DNA of 64,000 nt, from positions 1,674,001-1,738,000 of the forward strand of contig NW_002476434.1 of assembly GCF_000189635.1 (NCBI RefSeq). The letters are read 5' to 3'. The translations under genes and the position numbers were made by a program. The number at the start of each line of letters is the position of its first letter. The first letter of the stretch is position 1. The stretch comes from Tetrahymena thermophila SB210 (taxonomy: Eukaryota; Ciliophora; Oligohymenophorea; Hymenostomatida; Tetrahymenidae). Positions 16,441 through 27,300 of the stretch are shown here, in pieces. The notes below the pieces were generated by a model. The model was not told the origin of the DNA. It saw only the letters and a program-made list of their open reading frames with translations, and ran no database searches.

Positions 16441-17376
16441 ATTGTAAAATTTCTCTTCATTTAAGCTTTTAGCTTAGTTCCATTAATATTTAATTAGATA
16501 ATTTAATTTTGTTTTAAACTATACTCATAAAAATTTAATTAAAAGCATTTTTCTTCCTTTACATATTTTGAGAAAATATTTAGTTTAATAATACAGACCT
16601 TAAGTTAAATCATATTAAAATTATTTTTTAAAGCTTTTGAAGTCATTATTTTTAATTTTTTAATTATAAAATTGTTGTATTTAAAAGTAATACTAATTTC
16701 ATTTTTTACAAATAATTCCCAGTTAATTAATATGAAATCCATCCAATTAAAATATATTCTTTTTTATTATATATTTTTTCTGTAATGGTTTGCTTCTGAA
16801 ATATATATTTTTACTAAAAGCTGCTTATTTTTTAACTTTAAATAATTAAAAATTAATTTATTTATTATCTTATTATTTGTTTTGAATTAGAAATCTAATA
16901 TTTATTCTTCACTTTTTAAAGAAAAAACATCAATCCATTCAAAATACAAATCAAGTACTTAATTTTTAAAAAATATATTTTGAAAAATAGTTTGAAAGCA
17001 AATTAATAGAATAGGAAAATTATGATTAGGAAAAGTAAAAAATATAGCAATAAAAATTAAATTAATATAGAATTCTTTATTTTATTTATTTAATATTTTA
17101 TAATAGTAGATGATGTTTTTATTAAAGAATAATTTTTCAAATTGATAAATAATAATTGCATGGTATTTTTTAGAAAACTTTTAAAAAATGTTTAAAATTT
17201 AGAAAATAGAACTAAAATTTGGCTGGAATAAGATCACGAAAAATATGTATAAACAAAAACAAATACATGAGAGCAAGAGTTTTAATTGTAAATAATAAAT
17301 AAATGATTCCTTTTTGAATGTATATAATTACAATTTTTTTCATTAGTTCTAAATCGAGTTTTGATTCCCCTTAGCT

Positions 17377-17835
17377 TCAATTTTTAGATTTTGATGCTTA
17401 ATTTTCAGAAAAATTAATTACTTGGTTGTTCTAATCACTGTTTTAAGCATCATAAGATTGATTTTGGGAATTTTACTAAGCAATCAAATTACGTAGTTAT
17501 TGGAGTTCTTCTTACATCTTGTCTTTTTCAGCAACGATCTGTTAAATATACTAGTCTTTTTCAACAAAAATCTGTTTTTTTTCAGCAAGAATCTGTTAAT
17601 ATTCAGCAAGAATCTGTTAATATTCAGCAAGATCCCGTTTTTTTTCAGCAAGAATTAGTTCATTAAACTAGTTTTATTCAGCAATAATCTTTTATGTTTG
17701 AGCAATTGTATGTTGTTTTTCAACAAGAAGCTTGCTATATATGTCAAAAGTCTTTAATAGTCTTTAGTTTTCAGCTTTAAAATCTTTTTTTTAAATATTT
17801 TTTTAATATATTTGATCTTCTTGTTTACTTTGCAT
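17377..17835 (-). CDS. Small coiled-coil protein, array copy 2 (longest coil)
   Basis: A complete 152-aa frame from ATG at 17835 to TGA at 17379-17377, read with TAA/TAG as Gln. After MQSKQEDQIYQKN comes an extended coiled coil of about ten heptads, including exact repeats ILAEYQQ ILAEYQQ and variants ILAEKKQ, IFVEKDQ and IVAEKDK. Each heptad is coded by a 21-bp unit (plus-strand core CAGCAAGAATCTGTT), so the coil is a coding minisatellite. The tail SQNQSYDAQNSDQNNQ and ENQASKSK matches copies 1 and 4. Copy 2 stops about 12 residues earlier than copy 1 because one extra A precedes the homologous TTGAAG, a frameshift relative to copy 1 that changes only the last residues. Function unknown; probably a self-associating structural or regulatory protein. 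Confidence 0.65.
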
Positions 17836-18469
17836 TTTTGGAAAATATTGTTAATATTGTTATTTTTTTATTTCAAATCAATTATTTGTATAATTTTACA
17901 TACAATTCCTTGATGATGAGCAAAATTCACTATTATAACGTTATAGTTTTTTAAATTATTAAAAAATTTTAAGAGTATAAACCTCATTATTAAAGTTAAA
18001 TATTGATATTTAATAGAATCTTATGTTGCATAAGTCTAACCAGCTTAATAGTCTTAATTCCCATCATTTAATTATAGATTTGAGGATAATTCACCTTTCT
18101 AATACTGTTCTTCTTTACCCTATCTTGAGCAAAAATATTCTGAGAAAATTTAAAATAGGGATTATTATAGTAGCAAAATTATTAATATAAAAAAAAGAAG
18201 TTAATATAATTTTTAGCATCAAAAATAAAAATAAATAGATGATTTTTTAATTAAAGTATAATTCTTTCAAATTAATAAATAATAATTACATGGTATTTTT
18301 TAGAAAACTTTAAAAAATAGATAAAATAGAACTAATTTTTGATTAGAATAAGATCAATAAAAATATGTACATAAAAAAACATATTAATACATGAGCGCAA
18401 GAGTTTTCATTTTATAAACAATCAATAAATGAAGTTTCGTTTTTTGAATATCAATAATTACAATATTTT

Positions 18470-18720
18470 TATTAGTTCTAAGTCGAGTTTTGATACCCCT
18501 TAGCTTCAATTTTTAGATTCTGATGCTTAATTTTCAGAAAGATTAGCAACTTTGTAGTTCTAATCATTATTTTAAGCACAATAAGATAGATTTCAGGAAT
18601 TTTACTAAGCAACAAAATTACGCAGTATTTGAATTTCTTCTTCTTTTTCAGCAAGAATTTGTTTCATCTACTAGTCTTTTTCAGCAATAATCTTGATTTA
18701 TTCGGGTATAGTCTATTTTT
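18470..18720 (-). pseudogene. Coiled-coil gene, array copy 3 (5'-truncated relic)
   Basis: The minus strand keeps heptads IIAEKDQ, ILAEKEE and IQILRNFVAQQNS, then reaches a TGA (18595-18593) where copies 1, 2 and 4 continue with Gln codons. Beyond it the tail motif ENQASESK is still recognisable. The N-terminal half and start codon seen in copies 1, 2 and 4 are missing; the sequence upstream is unrelated or 5' flank. It is best read as a decayed member of the array. Confidence 0.6.
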
Positions 18721-20093
18721 TTATATCAAATTAATTATTTATAAAATTTTACTGATAATTCATCTTATGATGATTATGATTTGACTTGCAAATGATCCTA
18801 CCTATTTAAATTATTAAAAAATTGTAAGTGTGTAAACCTCATTATTAAAGTTATTTAATGAGTTTAATTAGTATATTAAGCTTCAGAAGACTAATCATCT
18901 TATTAGTCTTAATTCCCATCATTTAGTTATTCTTCTGAGGAGTTTTCATCTTCAGAAACTTTACTAACAATTTTTTAATTGCTATATTGAATTGAATAAA
19001 TGTTTTTATTATTGTTAAAAATAAATTAAAAAAATCTAAATAATCTAAAGTTAAATAATATTCATTTAATACAATTTCTTCTAGTATTAATTTATGCTTT
19101 TAGCTTAGTTCCAGTAATAATTAAATTAGATAAATTAGTTTTGTTTAATACTACACTCATCAAAATTTAACAAAAATCATTTTTTATTTATTAACATATT
19201 TTGAGTAAATATATTATTTAATAATACAGATCTTAAGTTAAAATCATTTTAGAATTATTTTTCAAAGCTTTTTAGTAATAATTTGTATATTTTTAATTAA
19301 AAAATTTTTGTATTTAAAAGTAATACAATTTCATTTTTAACAAATAAATCGCCAGTTAATAAATATGCCCAACCAATATATTTTTTTTATTTTAATTTTA
19401 TTAAATTTCTGTAATGGTTTGATTAAAATTTGATAATTTTACTATTAAAATATATGGATTTACTAAAAACTGCCTATTTTTTAATTTAAATCATTAATAG
19501 TTTATTTATTTATTTTCTTATTTTTTGTTTTGAATTAAAAATCTAATATTTACTCTTAGCTTTTTAAAGGTAAATCATCCATTCATCTATCCAAAACGCA
19601 AATCAAATACTTATTTTAAAAAATAAATTTAGAAAAATAGTTTGTAAGCAAAATTATGATTAGGATAAATAAAAAATATAAATAAGATTAATACTAGAAT
19701 TATTATAAAGTTGTTATATAAATAATTAAATATTTTATAATAGCAACTAAATCATTAATATACAGAATATAAGCCTTTCAAAGGAATTTTTATCATCAAA
19801 ATAATTCTAAATTGATGATGTTTTAATTTAAGTATGATTATATTCAAATTAATAAATAATAATTATATGGTATTATTTAGAATACTTTAAAAGATAATAA
19901 AAATTTAGATTAAGTAGAATTAATGTTTTATTTGAATAAAACCAATAAAAATGCATACATAAAAAAACATATTAATATATGAGTGCAAGAGTTTCAATTT
20001 TGTAAATAATCAATGACTGAAACTTCCTTTTTTAAATGTCAATAATCTAACTGAAACTTGCTTTTTTGAATGTAATTAAAAATAATAATATTT

Positions 20094-20513
20094 TCATTAG
20101 TTTTGTTACTCGTCAGCTTAAATTTTAGATTCTGATGCTTAATTTTCAGAAAGAGCAATTTAGTTGTTCTAATCATTATTTTAAGCACCACAAGATTAGT
20201 TTTAGGAATTTTAGTTAGTAATAAGATTAACCGTATTTGTTATTTGTTCATGTTAAGCTTGGTATTCTTCTTCTTCTTTATTCTTTATTTCAGCAATATT
20301 CTTGTTATTTTTAGCAATTGTCTGTTAAACTTCAGCATTAAACTGTAAAAATTCAGCAGCAAATCATTAATTTTTTTCATCAGCAATCTGTTAACATTTG
20401 AAATATTAAGCAATAATCTTTTATTATTCAGCAATAATCTTTCTTAGTATTTCGTTTTCAGCTCTAAGGGTCATTTATTATTAATAAAGTTGGTATTCTT
20501 GTTGACTTTGCAT
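20094..20513 (-). pseudogene. Coiled-coil gene, array copy 4 (in-frame TGA)
   Basis: A 140-codon frame from ATG at 20513 to a terminal TGA at 20096-20094, colinear with copies 1 and 2. It starts MQSQQEYQLYQQQMTLRAEN, has heptads KIIAEQQ and KIIAQYF, and ends with ENQASESKIQADE. Codon 50 is TGA, the only true stop in this code, in the middle of the coil; the frame is otherwise intact on both sides. A truncated 49-residue product, stop-codon readthrough or a pseudogene are possible. I favour recent inactivation, because the rest of the frame has not decayed. Confidence 0.6.
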
Positions 20514-21539
20514 TTTTGAAAAAATATTGTTATTTTTTTTATATCAAATAAATTATTTGTAAAATTTTATAATTAATTATTCTAATAATAAGAGAAATTC
20601 ACAATTATAATATCTTTGCTTTTTAAATTATTAATAAATTTAAATTGGGTAAACCCCTTTATTATAGTTAGATCATGACATTTAGTGATTCTTGTATTTA
20701 AGAAGATTAAGCACCTTATTATTACACTTAATTCCTACCATTTAGTTATTTTTTGAAGAAAACTAATTCATTTATTGATCCTTTATATTTTAGATCATTA
20801 ATTATTAATTATTTATTTTGGGTAGTGATTGATCTAAATATTTAGAAATTAAAATATTTTTTTAATGATATTATTAAATTTTTTTCTGTTATGGTTTGTA
20901 TAAAATTTGATCATTTTACTATTAAAATATATGTATTTACTAATAAATGCCTATTTTTTAACGTTAAATCATTAAAATTTATTTATTTATAATCTTATTT
21001 TTTGTTTTGAATAAGAAATCTAATATTTACTCTAATATTTTTAAAGATAAGTAATTCATAAATCAATCCAAAATTCAAATCAAATACTTAATTTTAAAAA
21101 AATAAATTTTGAAAAATATTTCGAAAGAAAATTTATAGAAAAGCAAAATTATGATAAAGATATGTAAAAAATAAAACAATATTAATATCAATAAAATTAA
21201 TACTAGAATTTTTCAAAGTTATAATAAATAATTAAATATTTTATAATCACAATTAAATTATTAATGTACAAAAAAGAAGACTTTCAAAGGAATTTTTAGC
21301 ATCAAAAATAAAGTAAATTGATGAAGTTTTAATTAAAGTATATTTATATTCAAATTAATAAATAATAATTACATTTTATTTTAAAGAAAACTTTAAAAGA
21401 TATTAAAAATTTAGATAAAGTAGAATTATTGTTTGAATCGAATAAGATCATTAAAAATAGGTACATACAAAAACATATTAATACTTTAGCTCAATAACTG
21501 AAGCTTCCTTTTTTGAATGTCAATAGTCATAATATTTAC

Positions 21540-21600
21540 ATTAGTTCTAAATCGAGTTTTGATACCCTTTAGCTTCAATTTTAAGATTCTGTCTATAGAA
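21540..21600 (-). pseudogene. Coiled-coil gene, array copy 5 (3' stub)
   Basis: Only the last 50-60 bases of block B survive. They match the 3' end of copies 1 and 2 (minus strand AATTGAAGCTAAAGGG and AACTCGATTTAGAACTAATG). The coil and start are deleted, joining this stub to unrelated sequence. The matching block A (21673-21825) is still present upstream. Confidence 0.55.
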
Positions 21601-21672
21601 TTTTTTGAAGTAAATTCATCTAAATAGGATCCTGGCTTTTTAAATAATTAAAATACTTTAAGAATATAAAGC

Positions 21673-21825
21673 TCATTATAAAGTTACATTTTAGCATTTA
21701 ATAGATTCTTATATTTCAGTAGGCTAAGCACCTTATTATTAGTCTTAATTCCCATCACTTAGTTATTCTTTTGAGGATAATTCAACTATAGAGGTTATAA
21801 AATTGTTCTTCTGTTCACTACTCAT
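21673..21825 (-). other. Block A of array unit 5 (short 50-codon frame)
   Basis: ATG at 21825 opens a 50-codon frame ending with TGA at 21675-21673. The core ELSSKEQLSDGNQDQQQG is recognisable in the same frame in the other four units (about 20.73, 18.93, 18.07 and 16.02 kb; unit 3 reads EEQLNDGNQDQQDDQSSE). The ATG is not conserved in the other units, so block A may be a 5' exon of the coiled-coil gene or a conserved leader rather than its own gene. Units 2 and 3 carry a donor-like AG|GTTTA after block A that would join in phase to an AAAG acceptor just inside block B in unit 2. Its nature is unresolved. Confidence 0.35.
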
Positions 21826-21960
21826 GAGCAATTATATTCTAAGAAAAGATAAAATAGGTATTTTTATTTTTTATTGATAATTTATTTTTTGATTATTTAT
21901 TATTTATTATTGAATTTAGACAGTGATCGATTAATTTTAAATCTAAATATTTTTGAAAAA

Positions 21961-22662
21961 ATTCTTTCAATAAATATTATTAATCAAAATTTAAAAGATA
22001 CACTAAAATTAAGTAAATTCTTGCTTTACCTTTTTAGCTAAGCTAAGTAGAAATAACAAAGTTTAAAAAATAATTAAATTCGATTATATTAAAATAGTAA
22101 CTCTATCCCAGAATTTTGGAAGAAAAAAAAAATCATCACCAAGGCCATTATTCAAAACTCTCAAAAGTTTAAAAAAATATTAAATTTTCTATTTGAACAC
22201 TTTTTATAATATACATTTATTTAATGTTTTCAATTTATGAATTATGTTGATTAGTAAATTTACTTACTTATTTATAAAAACTTTTTTCATTTTAAATTAA
22301 ACCTAATATAGGTATCAAATATAATGCTATCCAGTTCATATATTTTATGAGGATTACAAATATTTTTAAAAAAATCTATAATAAATTTGAATATTTATTT
22401 ATTAAATATTTAACTAGTTGATGTAAGATAAGGTTACAGAAAAATAATAAATAAAATAATATATATAATAAAAATTATAATTTTAAAATTAAATAATAGT
22501 ATGAAGGTATTTAAATTTATAATTGACTTAATAAATTAAATTAACTTGCTAAACTAATTAGCTACTTTTCTTAAATATTAATCTTTTTAAGTCAAAAAAC
22601 TTTAATCATTTTAATTAGTAAATTTCAAAATGGAAACTATAAAGAAATTAAAATCTAGTGAC
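21961..22662. other. Intergenic region
   Basis: A+T-rich spacer between the repeat array and the 3' end of the phosphatase-like gene. No gene or structured element recognised. Confidence 0.45.
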
Positions 22663-23847
22663 TCAATTGCCTTAATTTTAAGATTCTTCTTGATCGTATG
22701 ACTTGTAAATAAAGGAGCAATTATTAATAGCTTTGTGTTTTTCCTTAAAACATTTTCGAATAAGTGTATCTATAAAGTATCCATGAGAAATAACACAAAC
22801 CATTGATTGTTTTTATTTTTGCAGACTTTATTCTTTTAATTTTAATGAATACCTCTTTATGCATTTATTTGTATGCAAAACTCTTCTTACGAAGTTAAAA
22901 TGATTTTCTAAAGGCTAGTTTTTGTGATACTCCATTAAATTCATAATAGTGGTTGTATCAGCCATATGTCTCTATATTTTATTGAATTATTATTATACTT
23001 CTTCTTCGCCATTAATTTCTTAATCACTATCTGATGAAGATGATGCAGGCATTTTTAAAAGTTATTCATCAATAATGTTTGCCTGCCAATTATGCTAGTA
23101 GAAATACCTGCAATTAAAGGATATTCCATCTTTCTAATAACTAGTTTTAATGAAATCAATGAACTTATTTGAGTCAAATATATCAGAGACTTTTGTTAGC
23201 TGTTCTGAAATTTATGGCTAAACAATAAATTGTATTTTTCTTTTGTTTGGATGGTTCCTAAATAATTCTACGCAAGTTTATAAAGTCCTTTGCATCGGCG
23301 AAACATATACAGTTTATATTCTCAATTTATGAAGCTGAGGAGCTTTATTTTTACACTATATTATTCCATAAGGATGTAAAGGTGTATCTACAAATTCTTA
23401 AGAGTTGCTAAACATTTTATCCTTAATTAATTATTTTAATTTCTTGCTATTAATAGTTTATGAATTTATGTATTTGTCAACGAAATAGTTGTGAAAAGAG
23501 TAAGCATGTCTTATAAAAATAACATTCCCATCATCGCTAGTGAACTAATCATATGGATTTAAACTAATACCCAGCTGTTACACTTCACTTTCATCAAAAA
23601 CAAAATTTTTATGTAATTCCCTAATTTTTAGCTCGCTAGGAGTATTTTGGTATAATAATGATTATGTAAGCAAAAATCTAAGCTATTCTTCATTTATTTA
23701 ATCCTCTTCACTTAGCTCTTGCTAGTTCTTTTCCTCTTAAATGCTTTTATTATTTTATTTTATTTGATCCTGTGAAAATTTATAGAATGGCTAGCTACTT
23801 AGCGTTTTAGAATTTAAAATAAATCTTTTGGCTAACTTTGATATCAT
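22663..23847 (-). CDS. Histidine phosphatase superfamily protein (phosphoglycerate-mutase-like)
   Basis: A single-exon reading of 394 aa, ATG at 23847 and TGA at 22665-22663. Family hallmarks are present: the first catalytic motif VIFIRHAYS near residue 110 (RHG type with Ala for Gly, holding the phospho-accepting His and its Arg), the core motif VYVSPMQRTLQTCVELF near residue 200, and the second catalytic His in VCVISHGYFIDTL near residue 354. A Ser/Asp/Glu-rich insert (SSSSDSDQEINGEEE) lies between the latter two. These enzymes dephosphorylate small molecules or proteins; the substrate here is unknown. The frame stays open upstream, and a 62-nt intron at 23937-23998 would join in phase to protein-like sequence up to about 24110, so the real N-terminus may be longer. 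It starts close to the 3' end of the large cysteine-rich gene on the same strand. Confidence 0.8.
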
Positions 23848-24374
23848 TTGATTGCTTTATTTAGTGGTTTTAATATTATTGAATGAAATCAATACCAATT
23901 TCTTTTATATCAATATTTAATATTTTTTAGAAACTTCTATAAATTAAAAAAAAAATTAATAGTAACTAACTAATAATTCAACTTCTACAATTTAGTACCT
24001 ATCTCATATTCTATTATTTTTTCTATTAAGCCATACTTTTGCTACTACTTGAAGATTTAAATAAATTAACTTGAGTTTGTGATTTTATAGGAGTCTTTAT
24101 TTTAAGATTTATAAAAAATTATTTTACAAAATCAATGAATTTTATATGTTAATTTTTTCTATAAAAATAAAAGACAAGTTAAATTCTCAAAAAATATCAT
24201 AAATAAATTCAAACAATTCAAATATGTAAATTTTAATTAGAAATAGAAAATGTTTTTTTAAAATAAAAGTGGTTATTTGATTTTTAGATTGATTACATTA
24301 TATATATTATTAAATAAAATTTTTAAATTGAATAAATTGAGTAAATTTATATAATTATTTGCTTTTTATATTAG
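23848..24374. other. Spacer with possible 5' exon of the phosphatase gene
   Basis: Minus-strand sequence around 23999-24110 reads as protein (KYGLIEKIIEYEI) and would splice in phase to the phosphatase frame through 23937-23998. No ATG is visible for it before an in-frame TGA, so a further exon would be needed. The rest is the 3' UTR of the upstream gene. Confidence 0.3.
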
Positions 24375-27300
24375 TCAGTCTTCTGTAAGAGACCTAGAAT
24401 TTTGTTGCTAAACTTAATTTTGTTTTTGCTTCACCTTATAAGAGTGAATTTTAATATTTGAGTTACTTAAACTCCAAATATTAATTGTCTTTTCTTAAGC
24501 TACTTCTAACAAAAGCTATCCATTCTTTTTTTCTTGCTATTTTTTAAGCTTTCTCTGTAAAAGTTTTTATTATATTTTCTTTAAAAAATCAAAAGTGCTG
24601 ATTAAGAAGCGTATAAAAAAAAGAATTAAACTTAATGCTAAACATCCAATAAGCATGAAAAATAGTATAAAGCTAAGCTTTTCTAATTTTTTAAGTTCAT
24701 CATTTTCTATTATTGATTTTTGCATCATGTTGATCCAATTATTGCAAGTTACAGCTAAAACTATAAATGTTACTCCCACAAAAAATTCTTAAAATATTTT
24801 GTAATATGTAATAACTTTATACTTGAAGAATCTATAAAAAAGAATGTAAAAGCCATGCAAAAAGAATGCAGCAGAAATAATAGATGAGCACATTACAGGA
24901 TTAGAAAATGTGGTCAGGAATATAATTATCACAAAATATTTCTTCATATAGCTAACTAAAATATAAGATTTACTTCCTTTCGCCTAAAAATTTATATTTT
25001 CAAGAAAATTTGGTATATTGAGCTCAATATATTTGTTGTCTTTTTTGAACATCACAAATGCCATTAATATCATAAAAAATAAATGTATAAATGCTTGAAA
25101 TATAGCTAATCCCCTAGAGTTTTAAAATTGCATAGAAAAATAAATACTGAAAATCGTAGCAGTTAGGTATCCTTGATTTAAGTTAGACATAACGTTTAGA
25201 AGTGTATTTACTATCAATATTGTGTATTGCTTTCCTTTCATAATAGCTCTTGCAAATAAATTTAAAAATATTAAAACTGAAGAAATTACAAGCGATAAAT
25301 GTGCAAATATGAAATTAGAATATAAATTTTATTTCAGCCCAAGTTGATGAAGATATTTTGTTTGGTGAGAGTATTTGTTTTCACTATTATCTTTCTTATC
25401 TTCTTAGTTTTCTGATTAACTTTCAATGGTATAACTTAATTCTTAATTTGAAGGTATATCTTAAAAGATAAAAGAAGCTCCTAAGAGGGAATAAGTAAAT
25501 ATTTAAGGAGGAATACTTTCCTTTAATATAACGATTGGTCCCAAAACTTGAATAAAATTAGATAAAATGCAAAGTATTTAAAAATTTTTTAAGACCAGCA
25601 TAACATTTTTTGTTGAAGGATCTTCTGGCACGAATGTTTGAGACATATTGCTTATTGACTCATCTCTTTCTTATGAAGATTTATTATTTTTGTTATATTC
25701 TTCAGTTGTTAGAACTGTATTTAAGAGTTTTAACAAATTAACTTTTTTATTGAGAGTTATTTATATTTCGTTTATTTTTCTGTTCTAATTTACAGATATT
25801 TCAAAGTAAATTTTATTATTAACGATTTTTTTATCTTTTATAAAATAATCCTAGTCCACTTTCATGGTTTTTGGGTCTATTAAGATAGCTAAATCTTCTA
25901 GCTCATCAGAAAATGGGTCTCTATTAAGAATTATTGTTAATAAATTACTATCATTTTAAACTGACAACTAAACAGATACTATTTTTAATATGGGAACACA
26001 TGTTTTCTCTTTAATTCTAATTACATAGCCAGGTTTGCATTTGCACTAGGGATAAGGACCAGAATCATCTTCTTACAAACCTTCTCCATCACCACATTTC
26101 TCTATACATCTTCCTTACCAGCTGTAAAATTACTTTTAGCATATCTAACATGAAGATTAATCAAGGCATGTTTTACAATTTCTATTGCATTAAACACATA
26201 CTTTTTATTTGTTGCAAAAATATCCATCAACCATGTCTTTTGAGCAGAAAATAAGTTTTGTTTAATTTTATTTTAAATCTATTTCTTACTAGATATTAAA
26301 ATAATCTGAGCTCTAAGCACATTCGCACTACTGGCTAATATTATTAAACTTCAAATTATTTCCTAAATCTTTACAATCAGATATGCAAGCATTAAGCTCG
26401 CTCTGCAACAAATAACCATTTTTGCATCTAATGCACTTAGCTTTTAATTAATACTATCCACTTACTGAATCTTTTTCGCAATTATTTTTATGATCTTAAC
26501 AATTATCAACTAACTTAAACTTATCTTCGTTCGGACATCTTACACAGCTTCTATCTTTGTCTAGAATATAATAACCATCAAAACACGTTAAACATTAATT
26601 TTTTTGAGAACCATCACAAGTTAAACATTCTGAATTACATTTAGAACATTTTGTCCCTTCTATGAAATACCCTTCATTAATATCACATTTTTCACAAATT
26701 TATTAACCTGCTTTATTTATTTTCAAACTTAATCCTTATTGACATTAGGTACATTCACTAATGTCTGGTCCTGTGCATTACTAGCAATTAATAGCACAAG
26801 GAAGGCATTACTTATTATCCATATCTACATAAAACCCATTATTAGTATCACATTTCACACATTCACCTTTTAAATTTTTAGTTAAATCCCCAAAGCATTC
26901 TAAGCAATCGGTTTCATTAGGACCAGAGCATGTTTAGCATTTAGGATTACATTTTAAACATTACCCATTATTTATATATTTTCTATCTTAAATATCACAA
27001 AAATTACAGATTTTTGTATTTCCATCAAAGTAAAAACCAGAGGCACAGCTAGTGCATCCATTTAGATCACAGCCATTACATTTATCATCACACTTTAAAC
27101 AGTTTAAATTATCTTTTCTATAATTTCCTGAGCAATTTCCACATGTACCATCTGAATATTTATATAAACCATTCTTTATATCACAAGTTAAGCAATTGTT
27201 TGTGAGAGGACCATCACATGTTAAGCAGCTTGGGTTGCATTTTTTACAAAATTAATCTCCATTGTCTACATAATTATTTTGAAGGCAAGTATCACATTTT

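Larger units (their letters stand above)
14600..21960 (-). repeat. Tandem array of about five diverged units carrying small coiled-coil genes
   Basis: Blocks recur in the same order and orientation. Reading the minus strand, each unit has a 100-150 bp block A (near 21.75, 20.73, 18.93, 18.07 and 16.02 kb), a gap of about 200 bp, a small coding block B ending with the pattern ENQASESK (21.57, 20.3, 18.6, 17.6 and 15.6 kb), and a 3' flank of 700-900 bp with landmarks such as AAATCGCCAGTTA (14.7 and 19.3 kb; diverged near 16.7 kb) and ATGGTATTTTTTAGAAAA (15.27, 17.16 and 18.29 kb). Unit 3 lacks most of its flank and unit 5 lacks most of B. Units are diverged by many substitutions, so the duplication is not recent. 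Block B codes for small Gln-rich coiled-coil proteins, described separately. Confidence 0.8.

Noticed and set aside
24595-24792. Plus-strand frame opposite the membrane domain of paralogue 1
   Set aside because: Antisense to hydrophobic helices of the real gene.
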